A stretch of DNA of 64,000 bases from Ligula intestinalis (GCA_036362985.1 JAYGXS010000004.1:26904083-26968082); one strand, 5' to 3'. Shown: positions 24,041-37,050, counted from the first letter of the stretch. A program made the numbers and translations. Notes: generated by a model not told the origin, from the sequence alone.

Positions 24041-24230
24041 ATGACAGTGCACCGATTTAATATTCTGTTTTTGTTTCTGTTGCTACAAATAGCTGACTTC
24101 ATTCAAATTTGTACATCTTTTCAGATAAATGTAACTTCTGAGGCCCAACACGTAAGCAAAGTGGCAAACAAAATTTTATCAAAATTATGCAGAGAGTCGT
24201 TGAAGGCTCAATCCATCCTGAACGTATCAG
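24041..24230 (+). CDS. Possible first exon of a secreted protein (speculative)
   Basis: An ATG at 24041 opens a frame reading MTVHRFNILFLFLLLQIADF, which has a short basic N-region and a long hydrophobic core typical of a signal peptide. It continues for about 40 residues to a plausible donor (ATCAG|GTGTGT, phase 1). No continuing exon was identified. The coding strand is opposite to the surrounding LIM gene, so this would be a gene nested in an intron. It may equally be a chance frame in AT-rich DNA. Confidence 0.2.
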
Positions 24231-27200
24231 GTGTGTATAGGTTCGGAAAATAAGCTTCGAACTTTCTTGACCCTTGCTACTTTCAGTGTATCATCGTTTG
24301 CAAACGCAAAGTACACTAAAGGTTAAGTGGAAATCGCGCGTCTGTCCTACAGAATACTCCCGAAGTCAACTGAAAGCGCTGTGATCGACAGTGTCGTGGG
24401 CAAGGAGCGCTGCCCCAATGATCACGTGGCGCGGAGGCAAATGTCGAATGTAAAGACACAGGTCGTGTATCACATAATTGTACCAGAAATAAACCACAGA
24501 CAACTATTCGAGCATCTTCATCTCTGTTATTCACAGTACCAGCAGTACCAGATTGTATTGATTCCTAAATGTATAATACTTGTTCGGTTCCTTTAAATAT
24601 GAACCCTTTTCACCCACTTCTGTAGTCTGACACATTTTCAAAGGCTTCATTTAAATTGGAAACAGTTGGAAGTGTTGATTTAAGGCTCAATTTAAATTGC
24701 GCTATATCGACGAATAATTCCACTATTTTCTATCAAAGCTTAGTCAAACTAGAGCTGGCCTATAGGCTCGCTTTTCAGAATAAAATAAGTCCTAAGATGA
24801 CTTTACCATGGATTTCTCTGACTTTTGAAGTCCAGGTAGCCAGTCAGCCCGGTTAACGGAAATATTATCTAAAAAGAAACCGATTTGATCGCTCGGACAA
24901 GAATGGTATTCGCCTGGCGTTTCGAAATAAACGTCAAGCGAAAAAAAATATTTTCCCAGCGATCACATCTGTTTCTTCCCCATCATTTTCTGCGATCCGA
25001 ATTTTCGCTTTGATTGGAAATTTTTTTCCCTTGGACCTACTTAGGTACCAGTTGTCCATTTCGATGGAATAATTAAATATTTGTCCAGAGACAATGACTT
25101 CCAGAGATATGCAGGTTCTTGTCTGAACTTAACCAAAACTGCATAAACAAAGGTTCCGGCCCACCGACGACGGTGAGTGTAGTCAGGTGTAAGCAAAATC
25201 GTTAACGGCGACGTATGAGAATGCTCATTTTAATGAAAAAGATGTAGATCTGCTTTTTCTGAAAACCTCGTAGTTGACAAGCAAATACTTACGTCATACG
25301 TTCACTCAGGGACACACCATTCTTAGTCCGAAATTTCTTCGGCACCCATAAACGCAAAACAAGTCTATGATCACCGAACATCTTCAGTTGCTCATGTTGG
25401 GAGAGATACTGAAATAGATCGTCTCAACTCCGAGAAGAAAAGCTTGTCAGTTTTTTGTATTTTTGTTTGATCACATCTCGCAGGCCAATGTTTCATAATA
25501 AAAGCCGTTATTCTATCAAAAGTAGTTAAGACAAGGATTGATATAAGGATTGATGCCTTTTCGTGGGAAAGTGGCGAAGGAAACAACTTTTCAGCTTGAA
25601 TAGAATGCATGGTTTGAGTTCAACCAAAGATTATTTAATTTGAGCAGACTGTGAAAGAAATGGTTGATACGAAGACGTTCCTTGTCGTTGAAAACCCAGG
25701 CGTCGTTATTAAAATCTTGATGGAGGGTACATTGACTTTTATTTATAAGGCCTGCGGATTCATTTTTATCATCAATTTTGTGCAAACCACCATTAACCTA
25801 TGCATACTCATAACCGCCGTAGATTAGGAATCCAGTGTGCTCTTAAAAACACGACTTAACCTGACAAAGTGGATTAACGTTTGCTGCCAAAGCGTAATGG
25901 TTAAAGAATATAAAGGTACTGATGAAGGTCACAATATGTTAGTTATACCTGATCAACCCAAAGTTAACCAGTATGAAAAAAATTCAAATATTATCTTAAG
26001 AATTATATCCAAGAGAATTAAGATGCTTTGCCTGAACAGAATACCAACGAGTGTCCTCACTACAGTTTATTTCTATTCATATAAGTCTCCCTCGCATACG
26101 CCAGTTGACTTACCGGCAGCTAGAAAGGAATTGAAAAAAAACTGTCAGTTTATTATAAAATGCTCATAACACATGCATTTAAATGCGCATTCCCATTGCG
26201 TTCACGCATTCTGCGCTAGATATAGCGTTCACTTCATGCTGAAAACAGAATGTCACACATTCTTCAGGGTGCGGACAGTATTTTATAGTTGGCCTAGACA
26301 GGGATGAGTTTGGAGGGCTGGTCCGAGTGAGCGGGCCACTTGAAGTCTGAGTGACGTTGACAAGTCCACTTGTTATTGCAGCGTATCGCAAAGGTGGAAC
26401 TAGAAGATCGGAAAGGGCAGCTTTGAGTGAGTGACCATTCAGTATGAGTTTTACCAAATATAACAGATAATACAATCTTTGTATCAGTAACGATAACAGT
26501 ATAATGTTACAAAACGTAGTTACTCTGAGATAAACTGGACGTTTTAAGCAATTATTTCTGGAATAAATCTCGTTCATCTGCGTGTTAGCACATCAAATCC
26601 AGCGTTAGGTCTCTTTTCCATAGGATACCAGTCCAGAGTGAATGGCATATTTACCATCAATCTTCAGTCTTACTCTGCATAAAGGTTTAGTGCCATATTT
26701 TCTTTCTGTCCACTAGGATCCACGTGACAATTGCACATTTAAAAGACAATCTAATATAACAATTATAAACTTTAAGAATGACTTTGCGGAAACTATGCTC
26801 CAGGTCTGCCAAGTGTCAGTATCGAACAGTAATCTGTTCAGCCACAACAGCGTTCAATTTATCTTAACTTTGCAATCAATATAGCGTACAGTAAATACAT
26901 AATGCACGTTGTAAAAGGCAAAGACCGAGTAGGTTTCAGTCTCCAACCATATTTTCTCGATTAAGAAGAGTTCTGGAGTTCGAATTTAATGCAAACAAAA
27001 ATTAAAACTTTCCTCATTCTGCAGTAGTGGAACTCCGGATCTCTGAGAGTGATAGCAGCAGCAGAAAGTGACTGCGAACCCACATATAAGAGTGAAAATG
27101 CAGAACTATGGCAACTGCGTGGACTGGGAATGGTTTGAAGGTAAGTCCTTTCTCCACGATTCCGCACCCAACGCCGTCCATGGCAATTATACTGCCAGTG

Positions 27201-27559
27201 AACAGCCCTCATGGCTGTAAGCGGAAGAAATATGAGAGGATGCATAACACCTAACGACTTTTGTCTTTTTTTAGGGGAGCAAAACAGCTGAGTCTTTTTG
27301 CGCCTGCTTTTCTGTCTCCCAAAGAACATTAGAGCTGGACTTTACTTGACTACTTGGAACTTTGGCATTTCACCGGTAGTCTTCGACAGTTACGAACAAG
27401 TGCTGACGACGAAGTGGATTGCAGTTTCCACTTCTGCCTTGTTTGTCAGAGTCTGTAACCCAGGTGAATAGCGCAGTGTTGTGCTATAGTTTGGGTGGAC
27501 GCTATAACAGAGCACAAAGGCAAAAGGGAAGGCTCCTGTATCGTTTTCAAATGACGGTG

Positions 27560-28640
27560 GGTTAGTAAAAAGCACCAAACTACGGCATAAATAGCTGCCA
27601 GCTACAGTATGGCAGGTGTTGCAAGCAACAGTCCACAATTTGAAAAAGACCGGTAAGCAATCGCAAAAAAACATTGAGTAGGGCTGCAATACCGTTTATC
27701 ATGCAACCCAATTTCAGTTATTTTCAGTCACGTTAGGATGCCGACTCTGTGAGGAGCTTCTTTCTGACCGCTTCGAAAATGTCAATTCTGTAAAAAATGG
27801 CAGCTTAATAAGTATGCATTTTTATCATTGATTTTGACTGCCTTTATAAATTTAACTATATTGATCGGAGAGCACGCATGAAAAAATCCTCTCTTGTACT
27901 TGTTCAATAGAAAATTACGCCTTCTTTATACAATATTCCTAAAGGAAGTGTTACCTTCGGTTTTAAAAAAGTTTCTTAATTGCAAAATGATTTTGAAACT
28001 TACTGACTGCTAGAACTGAAATAAAGTTTTACAAGCTGCACGCTGTCTTCATTTTGTTTAGGGAAAGGTACGTTCTTGTATACGGTCTGAGGAAGTGTTT
28101 GCATGACTCTCATCGAATTTTGCAATAGACATGGGTTATGCTTTATATATCAGTGGCAGCATTAACAAATTGATGCCTACGATAAACTGTGAATGAACAC
28201 CGCACAGTCATAAAACACTCAAAATTTGAAATTTTTAAAACCGAAGTAAACCCTTCCCTTAAGAATACAATGCTAAGAAGGCGTAATTGCCTATCAAATA
28301 AGTACAATAGAGGATTTTTTCGTGCATGCCGTCCATAAAATATATTTGAATTTATAAAAACAGTCAAAATCAATGATAAAAATGCATACAAATTAAGCTG
28401 CCATTTTTATCGGATCGAAATTTTGCGCAGCGGTAACAAAGAAGCTCATCATAGAGTTGGCATCCTAACGTGACTGAAAATAATTGAAATTGTGTTGCAT
28501 GATAAACGGTATTGCAACCCTACTCAAGGTTGTTTTGCGATTGCTTGCCAGTGTTTTTAAAATTGTGGACTGCTGCTTGCATCACTCGCCATACTCTATG
28601 TGCTGACCATTCAGGCTTAGATTTAGAGCTCTTTTTTTAT
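27560..28640. repeat. Large inverted repeat (arms about 0.4 kb, spacer about 0.25 kb)
   Basis: Sequence from about 27,560 to 27,980 recurs in reverse complement from about 28,230 to 28,640. Shared landmarks are the CGGTATTGCA/TGCAATACCG string, CAGTCACGTTAGGATGCC, the AATCAATGATAAAAATGCAT tract and TTCGGTTTTAAAAA at the inner ends. The two arms encode the same shadow peptide (MQPYS-x-x-FCDCLPVF-x-KLWT-x-AC) on opposite strands. Arms differ by scattered substitutions and small indels. This suggests a foldback element or MITE-like insertion. No transposase was seen. Confidence 0.75.
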
Positions 28641-29095
28641 CTTTATCCCCACTCTTCCTTCTTTTCCTCTGTGACCGTAGTAATGAGTTCCGGAAGACAA
28701 CTGAAACATTTGCCAAGACGTAGGAGTGTGCGTACAAATGTGCCGGATGCATTTTCAACGTGTATTTTGTTTTCATTGAAGGTATGAAGGCCGAGTCTCT
28801 GCCTGTGACCAATCTCTCTGACTATCGATACTGCGAGTCCTGGGAAGTAATTAAGAAGGCGTAAACATGATTGCTTGGACAAGAACTTTCTTTGCCCAAC
28901 GTTTCAAATTCCTTATCGAACTGATAATCGGAAATTGCAGCAGAAAAACGGGTCCATTGTTATCTTTGGTGATGGGTTCGAGAAGGAACCTGAAATTTCA
29001 GGTGATAAACATTTATTGTCCCAACGATCGGGTCTACTTCTTCTCTCTAACTGTATCAACTCTTTGTGTTAGCTAGGAGTCTCAGGCGAACTTAC

Positions 29096-29214
29096 GAGAG
29101 TTCTTCCCCACAGATGGCACACTTGAAGCAGAACCGGTGGAAGATATCGTTTAGTAGTTCCATCCTCTCCTTGATGTCCACATATTTTCCGCAGGCTTTG
29201 CAACTTATTGCAGC
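29096..29214 (-). CDS. LIM-domain gene, exon with first half of the LIM domain
   Basis: This 119-nt exon enters in phase 0 (acceptor CTTTCACACAG) and leaves in phase 2 (donor GTAAGT). The frame AAISCKACGKYVDIKERMEL continues LNDIFHRFCFKCAICGEEL. It supplies six zinc ligands in LIM spacing: C-x2-C-x17-H-x2-C-x2-C-x2-C. The eighth-ligand half (C-x2-C/H/D, 16-21 residues on) should be on the next exon. The K-x-V-x-x-x-ER and FH-x-x-CF-KC-x-x-C style is closest to EPLIN/LIMA1-type LIM domains, where an intron at the same L-S position would be plausible. LIM domains bind protein partners, often of the actin cytoskeleton. The identification of a LIM half-domain is firm; orthology is inferred. Confidence 0.88.
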
Positions 29215-29384
29215 CTGTGTGAAAGATTTTTAAAAAAAAGTTTAAGCGTTCGAGGAATTACTTAGCATATATTGGAGTGCAAATATGAAAATCATTATTT
29301 GAAGGGGTAATCTTATTAAACCGCAATTTCCTAAAAATCCCTACTGTAAACTATGCTGCAGTATATAGATATAGAGTTGTCTAC

Positions 29385-29640
29385 AGTTGTATAAGGGCCT
29401 ACGTCAAAAGGGTGCTAGCAACAGCCGAGACAGTGACTAAGTGGCTGGTGAATCGATTGCAGTGCTGTCAGAATACACTAATACAGATAATTTCTCTTCC
29501 GTGGCCAGGTGCCTGTTGCGTGTCCTGCCTACTACTGATAATAGCCTGATTCACTCCGAGCACGTGACATTACTGTCCAATCCGCGTACACAACCCATGA
29601 CCAAAATTAACTTAAACAGCGAATCTACAAAGGGAAATCG
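29385..29640 (+). mobile_element. Penelope-like element fragment (GIY-YIG C-terminus)
   Basis: The plus strand reads RAYVKRVLATAETVTKWL, then CCQNTLIQ, matching RQRVLAAAEVVAIRL and CCQKTLMQ of the copy at 18.0-18.3 kb. It is a short, 5'-truncated relic immediately upstream (plus sense) of unrecognised sequence. Confidence 0.55.
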
Positions 29641-30944
29641 TCATATGGTAAAACCCTGGTTGATCTTCAGTTCAGTTTTCTAAACCCACAGACATTCAGA
29701 ACGGTCAGAGCATTTTCTTGTGGCATGTCTATTGACACATCAAATAAACGCAGCTGTTGGCTATTTTTTTAAACTTAAATTAGCTTTTCCCACAAGGTTA
29801 CAATAACCCACCTTATGCAACAAGTGCCCTTCCCAGAAAAGAACGCAATAACTCAGTTTACCGTTGGCAAAACTAATATATTAACGATTAGCCAGATATT
29901 TGCCTGCTCGATCCCATGAACAAGAGGCAGGGGAATTATCTGATAGACAGACACACTATTTTCTAGCCACTTTCCCTCCTGTCCTCTGACATTTGACGCG
30001 CAGGATCAAATTCCAACTGGGTCGACGCACTTAAGGTGGGCAGTCGCGCATAACTAAGTTTCAGCAAAATTCCCGACTGCATCGCTCGGCGTTCTGAGCT
30101 TTTCACTATCCACGGGGGGAAATTGTCGCGTAAATGTGGAACACCGCCTTAAGAACAGAGCCTTTAAGGCTCTATATCAAGGTGGATATTAATAATAAAA
30201 CTGTAGAATAATCATTTAATATTCACAACTGCCAAAACGCCGTCAGTAGCATACAAATTCTGACAGCAGAGGTTTTAGTTAAAAACCCACACACGCGCGT
30301 TTTGCCGATCTTGTGCCGTGGCTTTTTTTACTCCATTTTGCTGATCCCCACCGCATTCCGAGGTCATTCCTGTCACCAGATCGATGAACGTGTCGGGCGT
30401 AGGCTGACATGTATAACTTGCTAACTTTTTTTACAGAAGTCTATGCACTATCCAGAATAGTTGGGCAATTTTTGGGACGAACCCAAAGCGTGTACCGGGT
30501 ATTTATTTTGCCAACTTCGTACAGTTGGAGAAGCGTTAGATTGCAGAAATAAATAGATACCTATAAAACATTTTTCTGAGGCCCAAATTGCAGTGTAGTC
30601 CACACATATTATCGGAATTCAGATGTCTCTTAATCAATTGTCTACATTAATCACCAGTGTTTCTTTATTCGGCACTTACCTATCACTCACGGGTTAAAAT
30701 GATTCGAGCAAGCAATGAATCTCTGTACCCCCTCCCCGCCTTCGTCACAATTTTTAATACTTTTCGTAAAATCAGCAAATTTTACTTCACTCGCGTCGTC
30801 CCCTCTTAAACGTTATAGGGGCAGGTCTTCTAAGACCAGTTTGTCAAGTAGATGACTTCACAATTTATCGTAATTTAACTTCGTTAAAAAAACTGAAGCA
30901 TTTTATTCCCGGAAGAAATTTGCTCAAAGCAAAGACGACGAGAC

Positions 30945-31445
30945 TAGCAGAATTTAATGAAGTCATGCGATTTCGTGACTTCTTTTTCAACTGCAACAAC
31001 CTAAGGACTGCATTTAAGGTCATACTCCGGGTGACAACCAGGTGTCTCCGGTGTGTTATGGAGGCCGCTGCAATATGGGTAAGAACCAGAACTCTCTAAG
31101 CAGCTGGATCACGTGATCAACCTCGCATTGTGATGCTAATGATCGGTAAACGCATTCCCCCCCCCACGTCTCCTCCATACCCGTCTGATCGACTGCTGTC
31201 CTGTTCTTTGCCTCCCCCTCCCCACAATCACGCTTGGCAGGCTCTCACTGTAACATGACCTGTCTCCCACTCTTCCCTTTATCATGCGTACCCACATCTA
31301 CGACCAATAACTCCTTCTCTATTTACCTATCAACTTTCAGCCTTCTAGGTCGATATTCAATTGGACAGTTTCTTTTATCTTTAAAATAGGCAACGACTGT
31401 AAGCAGCTGAAAAAGAGGCCACGAAATTACAGTAGCCGCCACAGA
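30945..31445 (+). mobile_element. Penelope-like element fragment with inverted tail at its left end
   Basis: The left 60 bases (GACTAGCAGAATTTAATGAAG to TTTTCAACTGCA) are the reverse complement of the PLE tail seen at 11.1 kb. The plus strand then runs through RTAFKVILRVTTRCLRCV, MEAAAI, a C-rich stretch and the same tail in direct orientation (TCTAGGTCGATATTC, GGACAGTTTCTTTTATC, CACGAAATTAC). It is a short double-tailed insertion with both tails outward. Confidence 0.6.
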
Positions 31446-33060
31446 CCATGCAATTTTCATAACTTTGTATAAGTTTGATCATTACTCGAATACCAATGTG
31501 AATGCATTAAGGACGATTTAGAAAAAATAATGAACTGCATCAGGCATATAAGGTACTTGAAAGAAATATAGGAATTACTGAGTGTTTGTAAAGATAAATA
31601 ACATTTTCTCCATAATCCCCTGATTGTGGAGACATATAAAAGTGCTATAAATTAGAACAATACATTAAGACATTGTGTTTAATTGAAACTTGAAGCAACC
31701 ACTTTCTAAACATAGAAAGAACTTTTGTATTTAAGACATTCTGTTAATTTTAGTCTTACTGGACAAGTATTTATTGAATGTCATCAACAAAAGTGTGTCA
31801 TAAATTTCCTTGTTTTTAATCTCTTCTTTGATAAATTTATAAATTCAGCACATGTTCGACGTTTACACCAAAACCTTTTAAATGAGATAGATATAAGCAG
31901 CATTTACCAAAATAAAATGTTTTCCAATATAAGTATTAATGAAGATAGCAACGTTTTTGATATGCAGAAATGCTTCAAAACAGCAAAACACATTGTCGAG
32001 TGTAAATCTTGTCCGCACTGGAGTTGTGAAACTACTACTCCTAATATTAATTAAGAAACTTTTCATAAAAGGTTACCTCTTTGAAATTGCTTTGATTTAA
32101 TATTCAGCTTACGAACTTCTGCGTTTATTATATTTTTCCAACGTAATGTTATAATAAAATTTGATAATTTTGAGAATTTCTTTAAGTTTTCTGAAGATAA
32201 ACAAATCAAATTGACTAGAGAGGAAAGAACATTTTGTGCTTTTTATAATGAATCACCTTACACATAAGAAGATTAATTCAATATTTAGTTATAAACTAGC
32301 AAATTCAAAAAAACATTGCCATTTTCTGAACTATTTATTATTCTTTCGTCTGTTACGTTTCTAAATAAAGCAAAAGAGGATCGTAAAGAATACAAAAACC
32401 ATTGATTTCACGACTTACGCCAGATAAGGGCTACTTTGTTTTACACACTCGAGAACATGGGAGACATTTGGTTTTTATTGAAAGACATTCAAGGTTAATT
32501 GTTGCATTCAAACAAATAGTCTTTTGTTATTGAATTTTGTGCAAAAAGACTTCACCGAATAGCTAAACATAATATTTTTTAAATACACACCGTCAATGTT
32601 ACTGCAAGCAAATTTGGTCCCTTTAACTTGGCTTCCTTTCAATCTTCAAAATTTTGGATACACTTTTCCAGTTCTGGAAGGGATAGTTTCTATACCTATT
32701 ATACTTATTATGCAGTTCCTTCCTAGTTTTATCAACATTAAAGTGTAGTTTGGTTATCTCTTTCATAATAGTACAGGATATTCATTCCATTTGAGACTAC
32801 TCCCAATTTCCCCAAAACTAATGGCCTTTTCCTTTAGTAAACCGAACTAAAATGACGATTCAATCAAGTAAAAGGCTTTCTTAGCATTCAATAAACTGAA
32901 TGAATTAAAATTCTGTTAATAAATAAATGCTTCAATACCAGGTCTAATTACATTATGAACGTTGCATGGTCATTGGCGACTTCTGTACATAATGTCATCG
33001 AATCCTGCCAGTCTCGTGGGCTTTGTTAAAAAACGTTTCTAAAAGGCTAAATCCGCGTTT
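31446..33060. other. AT-rich island without supported genes
   Basis: Base composition is visibly more AT-rich than the flanks. A 109-codon plus-strand frame (31725-32054) has no recognisable domain, and its start codon is not an ATG I would defend. It could be an unrecognised, older element or an intronic low-GC segment of the LIM gene. Confidence 0.35.
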
Positions 33061-33124
33061 TTCTTGCTATTTAAAGACTTCACCTTGTACTGGTGTTATC
33101 TCCTAGCCAAGTTAACTTTCTCAC

Positions 33125-33342
33125 CTGATTCTTCGAGCTCGAGAGTGGCCTCAGTGGTGGAACGTTGAGTGTTACTGGTGGTTGAGCGGCCTCGCCAGTA
33201 TTTTCAATTTCACTCAACCGAGCAGAGGTTCGTGAGAAATTCTCCGAAATATTGTCACCCAAAGGCGGTGGCAGCTGGCTCACAAAACTCTCTGCAGGTC
33301 TTGCCCTCTGCAAAGTGTCCGGTAGCTGGAGGTTTTGGAATG
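33125..33342 (-). CDS. LIM-domain gene, linker exon (phase 1 in, phase 0 out)
   Basis: The donor is CAG|GTGAGA at 33119-33124, leaving in phase 0 to match the LIM exon. The acceptor TCTCCAG|CATTCC at 33343 gives entry in phase 1 and 2+216 bases, which fits the microexon exactly. An in-frame stop about 39 bases further upstream limits other choices. The frame reads FQNLQLPDTLQRARPAESFV, SQLPPPLGDNISENFSRTS, ARLSEIENTGEAAQPPVTL and ends LSSSKNQ. Ser/Pro-rich and probably disordered. No domain recognised. It belongs to the linker between the N-terminal region and the LIM domain. Confidence 0.65.
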
Positions 33343-36300
33343 CTGGAGACTCGTGCAAGTCATGCAAAAGAAACGACTACATTGCAGTTGGGGCGTTTGT
33401 GCAACGGCAATTCCATCAGCAAGAAAAGCAGTCTTGAAGTGTATGCAAGCCAATATGTGAGATTTATGTAATGCGAATACGACGCGGGGTGATGGCCTAG
33501 CTAAGCAACTTGCTATGAACTAACAGGCATAGTTTTCAAATTTTTTTCAGAATGTGTGTTAAAGTTTTAGAATATTAAATACCACGCTTTGATTTATTTT
33601 CTAACTAAGGAACGTGAAAATCTGGTAAAAATCAGCAACACTTCTAACTCAATCATTACGAATTCTTTATCCTAACTGGACGAAAACTGTGAAAAGTGGT
33701 ACTCATTAATATTAAGAGCAAGGTTTTTTACTAGTCTAGTGTAAAGTTTGCCAAGATCACAGATCGTAATAACGTATTTTACTTTTGGAGGCTGCAACTT
33801 CGACTCGTACTGAAAATGCAAATTGTCTCGCCTTCAGTGCTAGGCAGTTTATTTAAATTAGGTCAGATGGGTTTGCATGCGAAAGGACTTCATTTGCAAA
33901 AGGGTTGCTAGGGTCTAAGTTCATTTTAGCAGCTTGGACTGAACTTTCAGAGAGTAGACTTTCAACTACGACCATGACAGGGATGATGCAGGATAACTTT
34001 TCATCTGGTATATGCCATCTTTGTGAGATATTTACTGGGCAGATGAATAGATGCATGCCTATATTCGTTTAGCCTAATGTCGAAAAAAGGTCTTAAACGT
34101 TAACATACTTCCACGAGTGGAGTAAAAGTTGAAGCTGATTCTAGTAACTTTAGCGAAAAGCGGGGCGTTAAGGACCAAATGCCTCCCCATAACACAAATA
34201 ATTTTTCTCGAATGTGTTGAGCTGAATGCAAGAAATATAAGTTCCGCTGGATGTTAATGAAACTGCAAACTTTAAATGATAGTTTAGCGTTCTCTTCTGA
34301 TCCAGGTGTCTGAGGTACACTCAAAAACTTTTCAGTTGGACGCCTCCGGCCAATTGCAAGTTGATTTGTAAACCATGAAAGGCACAGTCGGGCCCCGCGA
34401 ACGCCAACCCAAAACTCTGCATCGCTGACTTATAAGCAATGGGGAAGAAAGGGTAGGCATATGCTCTTTCAGGCACACTTTACTGAAGGTTTTTGGCACC
34501 TTTTGGATGGGAGAGTGCGTCGATACGCAAAAGTCTAAAAATAGGCTGGCCTGGCGTATACCAATCCATGTGTAGGCGGCCCATCTGTTGCATAGCACCG
34601 TTAAAAAAAAACAAAAACGAAATATATCCAAGGGGATGGGGGACACTGTTGGATTCTTTTGCAGTGCTCTAGGATAAATTTCAACATCTGTACGAACGTA
34701 ACACTATGAAAAGTGACCAAAGACTAGGAAGCCGACAAGCCATAGGAGCAGGAAGGTCTCCAATAAGATGGAATAATAAATGGGGCTAAGCTAATATAAA
34801 CCAATGCGCGGTGGGTTCACTGGATAAGCTACGCGATCATTGGCAGCGAATTTTACCCCTGAAGCAGTTTCACTAGCATAATGAACCTCAATTAAAGACT
34901 CGTGCCTAACTATGACGATGAAACGCTAACAAGCTGTTTCAGAAGTCCACTTTTGAGTATCTGTGCAACGTCAACGTTTTATAGTTCAATTAAATATTCT
35001 TCGAGGAATCACTCACAACTCGTGTAATAAGAATCATAAATTAAAGTCCTTGTGAAGCAAATATCCTGCCTAAGAAGGTTACCAAAATGGGCAGATGAAA
35101 ACTGAAATAAATCTGGAAGTATATATTATGCATTGCATAAGTGTGTCTGAATTGTAAAAGTCTGTGGCAGTTTATCGGTTTTAACAAATTCCAAATTATA
35201 CATACTTAGTAAATTATAAAAACGGCCAAGTAGTTATCACGCCCTATAGAATAAACTTTAACCTTTAAAGGGCCCCTGAGCAAAGTGTCTTGTTCTATGC
35301 ATATTTACTACGATGACAATCCATGCCACAGTCATATCCCGGTGTCCAATATCCGCTGGACAAACCCTAATCACATTGTTGCGTGTGCTTGGCCAGCTGA
35401 CGTGGTTTATCGCCGTTTCGCCTTTCAGCTCTAGGCCAAGCAGTACTATTCCCTTCTATTTGCGCTCACGAAGGTCACGTAAGTTGATACTTATTCCAGA
35501 CATTTCCAAGCTGTTAACGCAGAATATAAATTCTCATGAGAGAGTCAGCATTACCAAATCGAAAGCATTACAACAAATCTATCGATTACAATTGGGGATC
35601 AAGTAAACGACCCTTTAGTAAGAACGACGGACGAGTTTTTTTTTCATGTTTACTCGAGCGGTGCATGATAAACCGCGGTATTTCTTCTATGAAAATTGCA
35701 AATATTCCGGGAAAAACAGACACGGAGATCTTGCGCCCCAAATAGCATTTACACCACACAGACCACTGCACGTTCCTAACGCCTTTACTTCGCTAACCTG
35801 ATCACTCAATATGTTCTACGCAGTTCTTCCTTCTGTCCAAAATCCTTATAAATTAAGTGGGCTTCCTGGTGACTACTTTACGTAATACAATACGTCCAAA
35901 CAGTAAGAAACGACTTCCTTACGACTGTCCGGCAAGCACTCCATTTTGGTGTACCAGACACGACTTGTGAAAGAATCAGCTGTCTCTCCTGAATAAACGT
36001 GTTTGTTTTAGGCTGCGATTGCAAAAGTGAATTATTTTTCTGTTTTTGTATTCAGACAGAAACATCCTACATTAGCGTAAGCGTGTGTATCCTAGGCGTT
36101 AGTCATTTGTCACTTGTTTACAATGGCTGAAGGGGGAAATCTATGTTTTAGAGACCGATATATTATGTAAAAGTAGATATTTCAACTGTGCCGCAAAGAT
36201 TCAAGTCATAATATTCGGAAAATTAAATGGCACAGTGAATGCTTCAATATCTGCAAAAAGCTGGAATTTTAGCATGAGATACTTTCAAACATTGAAAGTG

Positions 36301-37050
36301 ATGCATCACTAAGGGTTATGTTTATTTATCCTTAAAAAGTACGTGGATATGTCTTTTTAATAATGAAACATTTATTAGGGGTTTTGGTAACGATGTCACC
36401 TCTTTAAGCCTTCCACAGGCTATAAAACATGTATTTTCATGCTATGTAGCCTTTCTACCGGATAATTTTGCAGAAGCCTTATCTCTTTAAAAAGCTTAAT
36501 ATCCCCTAGGAGAAACTGCTGTCAGTAGACTTTGCTCCTTATGCAATAAGGTTCACGAAGATGGCCGGTGCCTTTATATATAAGTTGTCTTTCCGAAAAA
36601 ACAGAAAATATCCAATTAATACTGCACTTATTAAATCAAAAATAGAAGATGTGATCGCTGAAGCAAGAAATTTGTTTATCTGGAATTTCGGATTCTCGTT
36701 TGAACCCAGCATCAGAGACACTCGCATTCTTTCCTTCTAAACGGCTTTATGGAACTTGCTTCTATCAGTTAACCTTTTCTTAATAGTCGACTTTCGTTAA
36801 ACATTTTGCGTGTTCTGAAAAGCAGTGGATGTGATTCGGACAATGAGGAATAACAATGCAACTGCATCAATACATTCTGCAACAGTTAATAGATAATGCA
36901 CTGAAACAGGTAATGCAGTGTACCTGTTGACTATGTTTTGTTAAATGGCATTCACCTCATGCTTAATTTAACATGCTTCAAGCAAACAGCAAAGAAACCG
37001 AAAGTCAGATTGTCGGAGCATGCAAGTATACGTGGTACAAAGAGACTCAC
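33343..37050 (-). other. Intron of the LIM gene (3.7 kb)
   Basis: Donor GTGAGT at 37045-37050 and acceptor at 33343-33345 on the minus strand. No coding feature or element protein was recognised inside. Confidence 0.5.

Larger units (their letters stand above)
21508..29095 (-). other. Long LIM-gene interval; expected exon not found
   Basis: This 7.6-kb interval lies between the first-half LIM exon and the next recognised exon. It should hold at least one exon with the second zinc module (C-x2-C/H/D), entering in phase 2. I looked for one and found no candidate with correct phase and open frame. Visible contents are an AT-rich inverted tract near 22.0-22.2 kb, a possible plus-strand first exon at 24,041 and a large inverted repeat at 27.56-28.64 kb. 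Confidence 0.5.

Noticed and set aside
26179..26577. 132-codon minus-strand frame with several cysteines (YCPHPEECVTFC)
   Set aside because: The cysteine spacing does not match a LIM half-domain, and splice sites in the right phase are absent.
27097..27141. Plus-strand ATG (MQNYGNCVDWEWFE) ending at a GTAAGT donor
   Set aside because: Only 14 codons, with no promoter, continuing exon or recognisable family, and the sequence is close to the inverted repeat.
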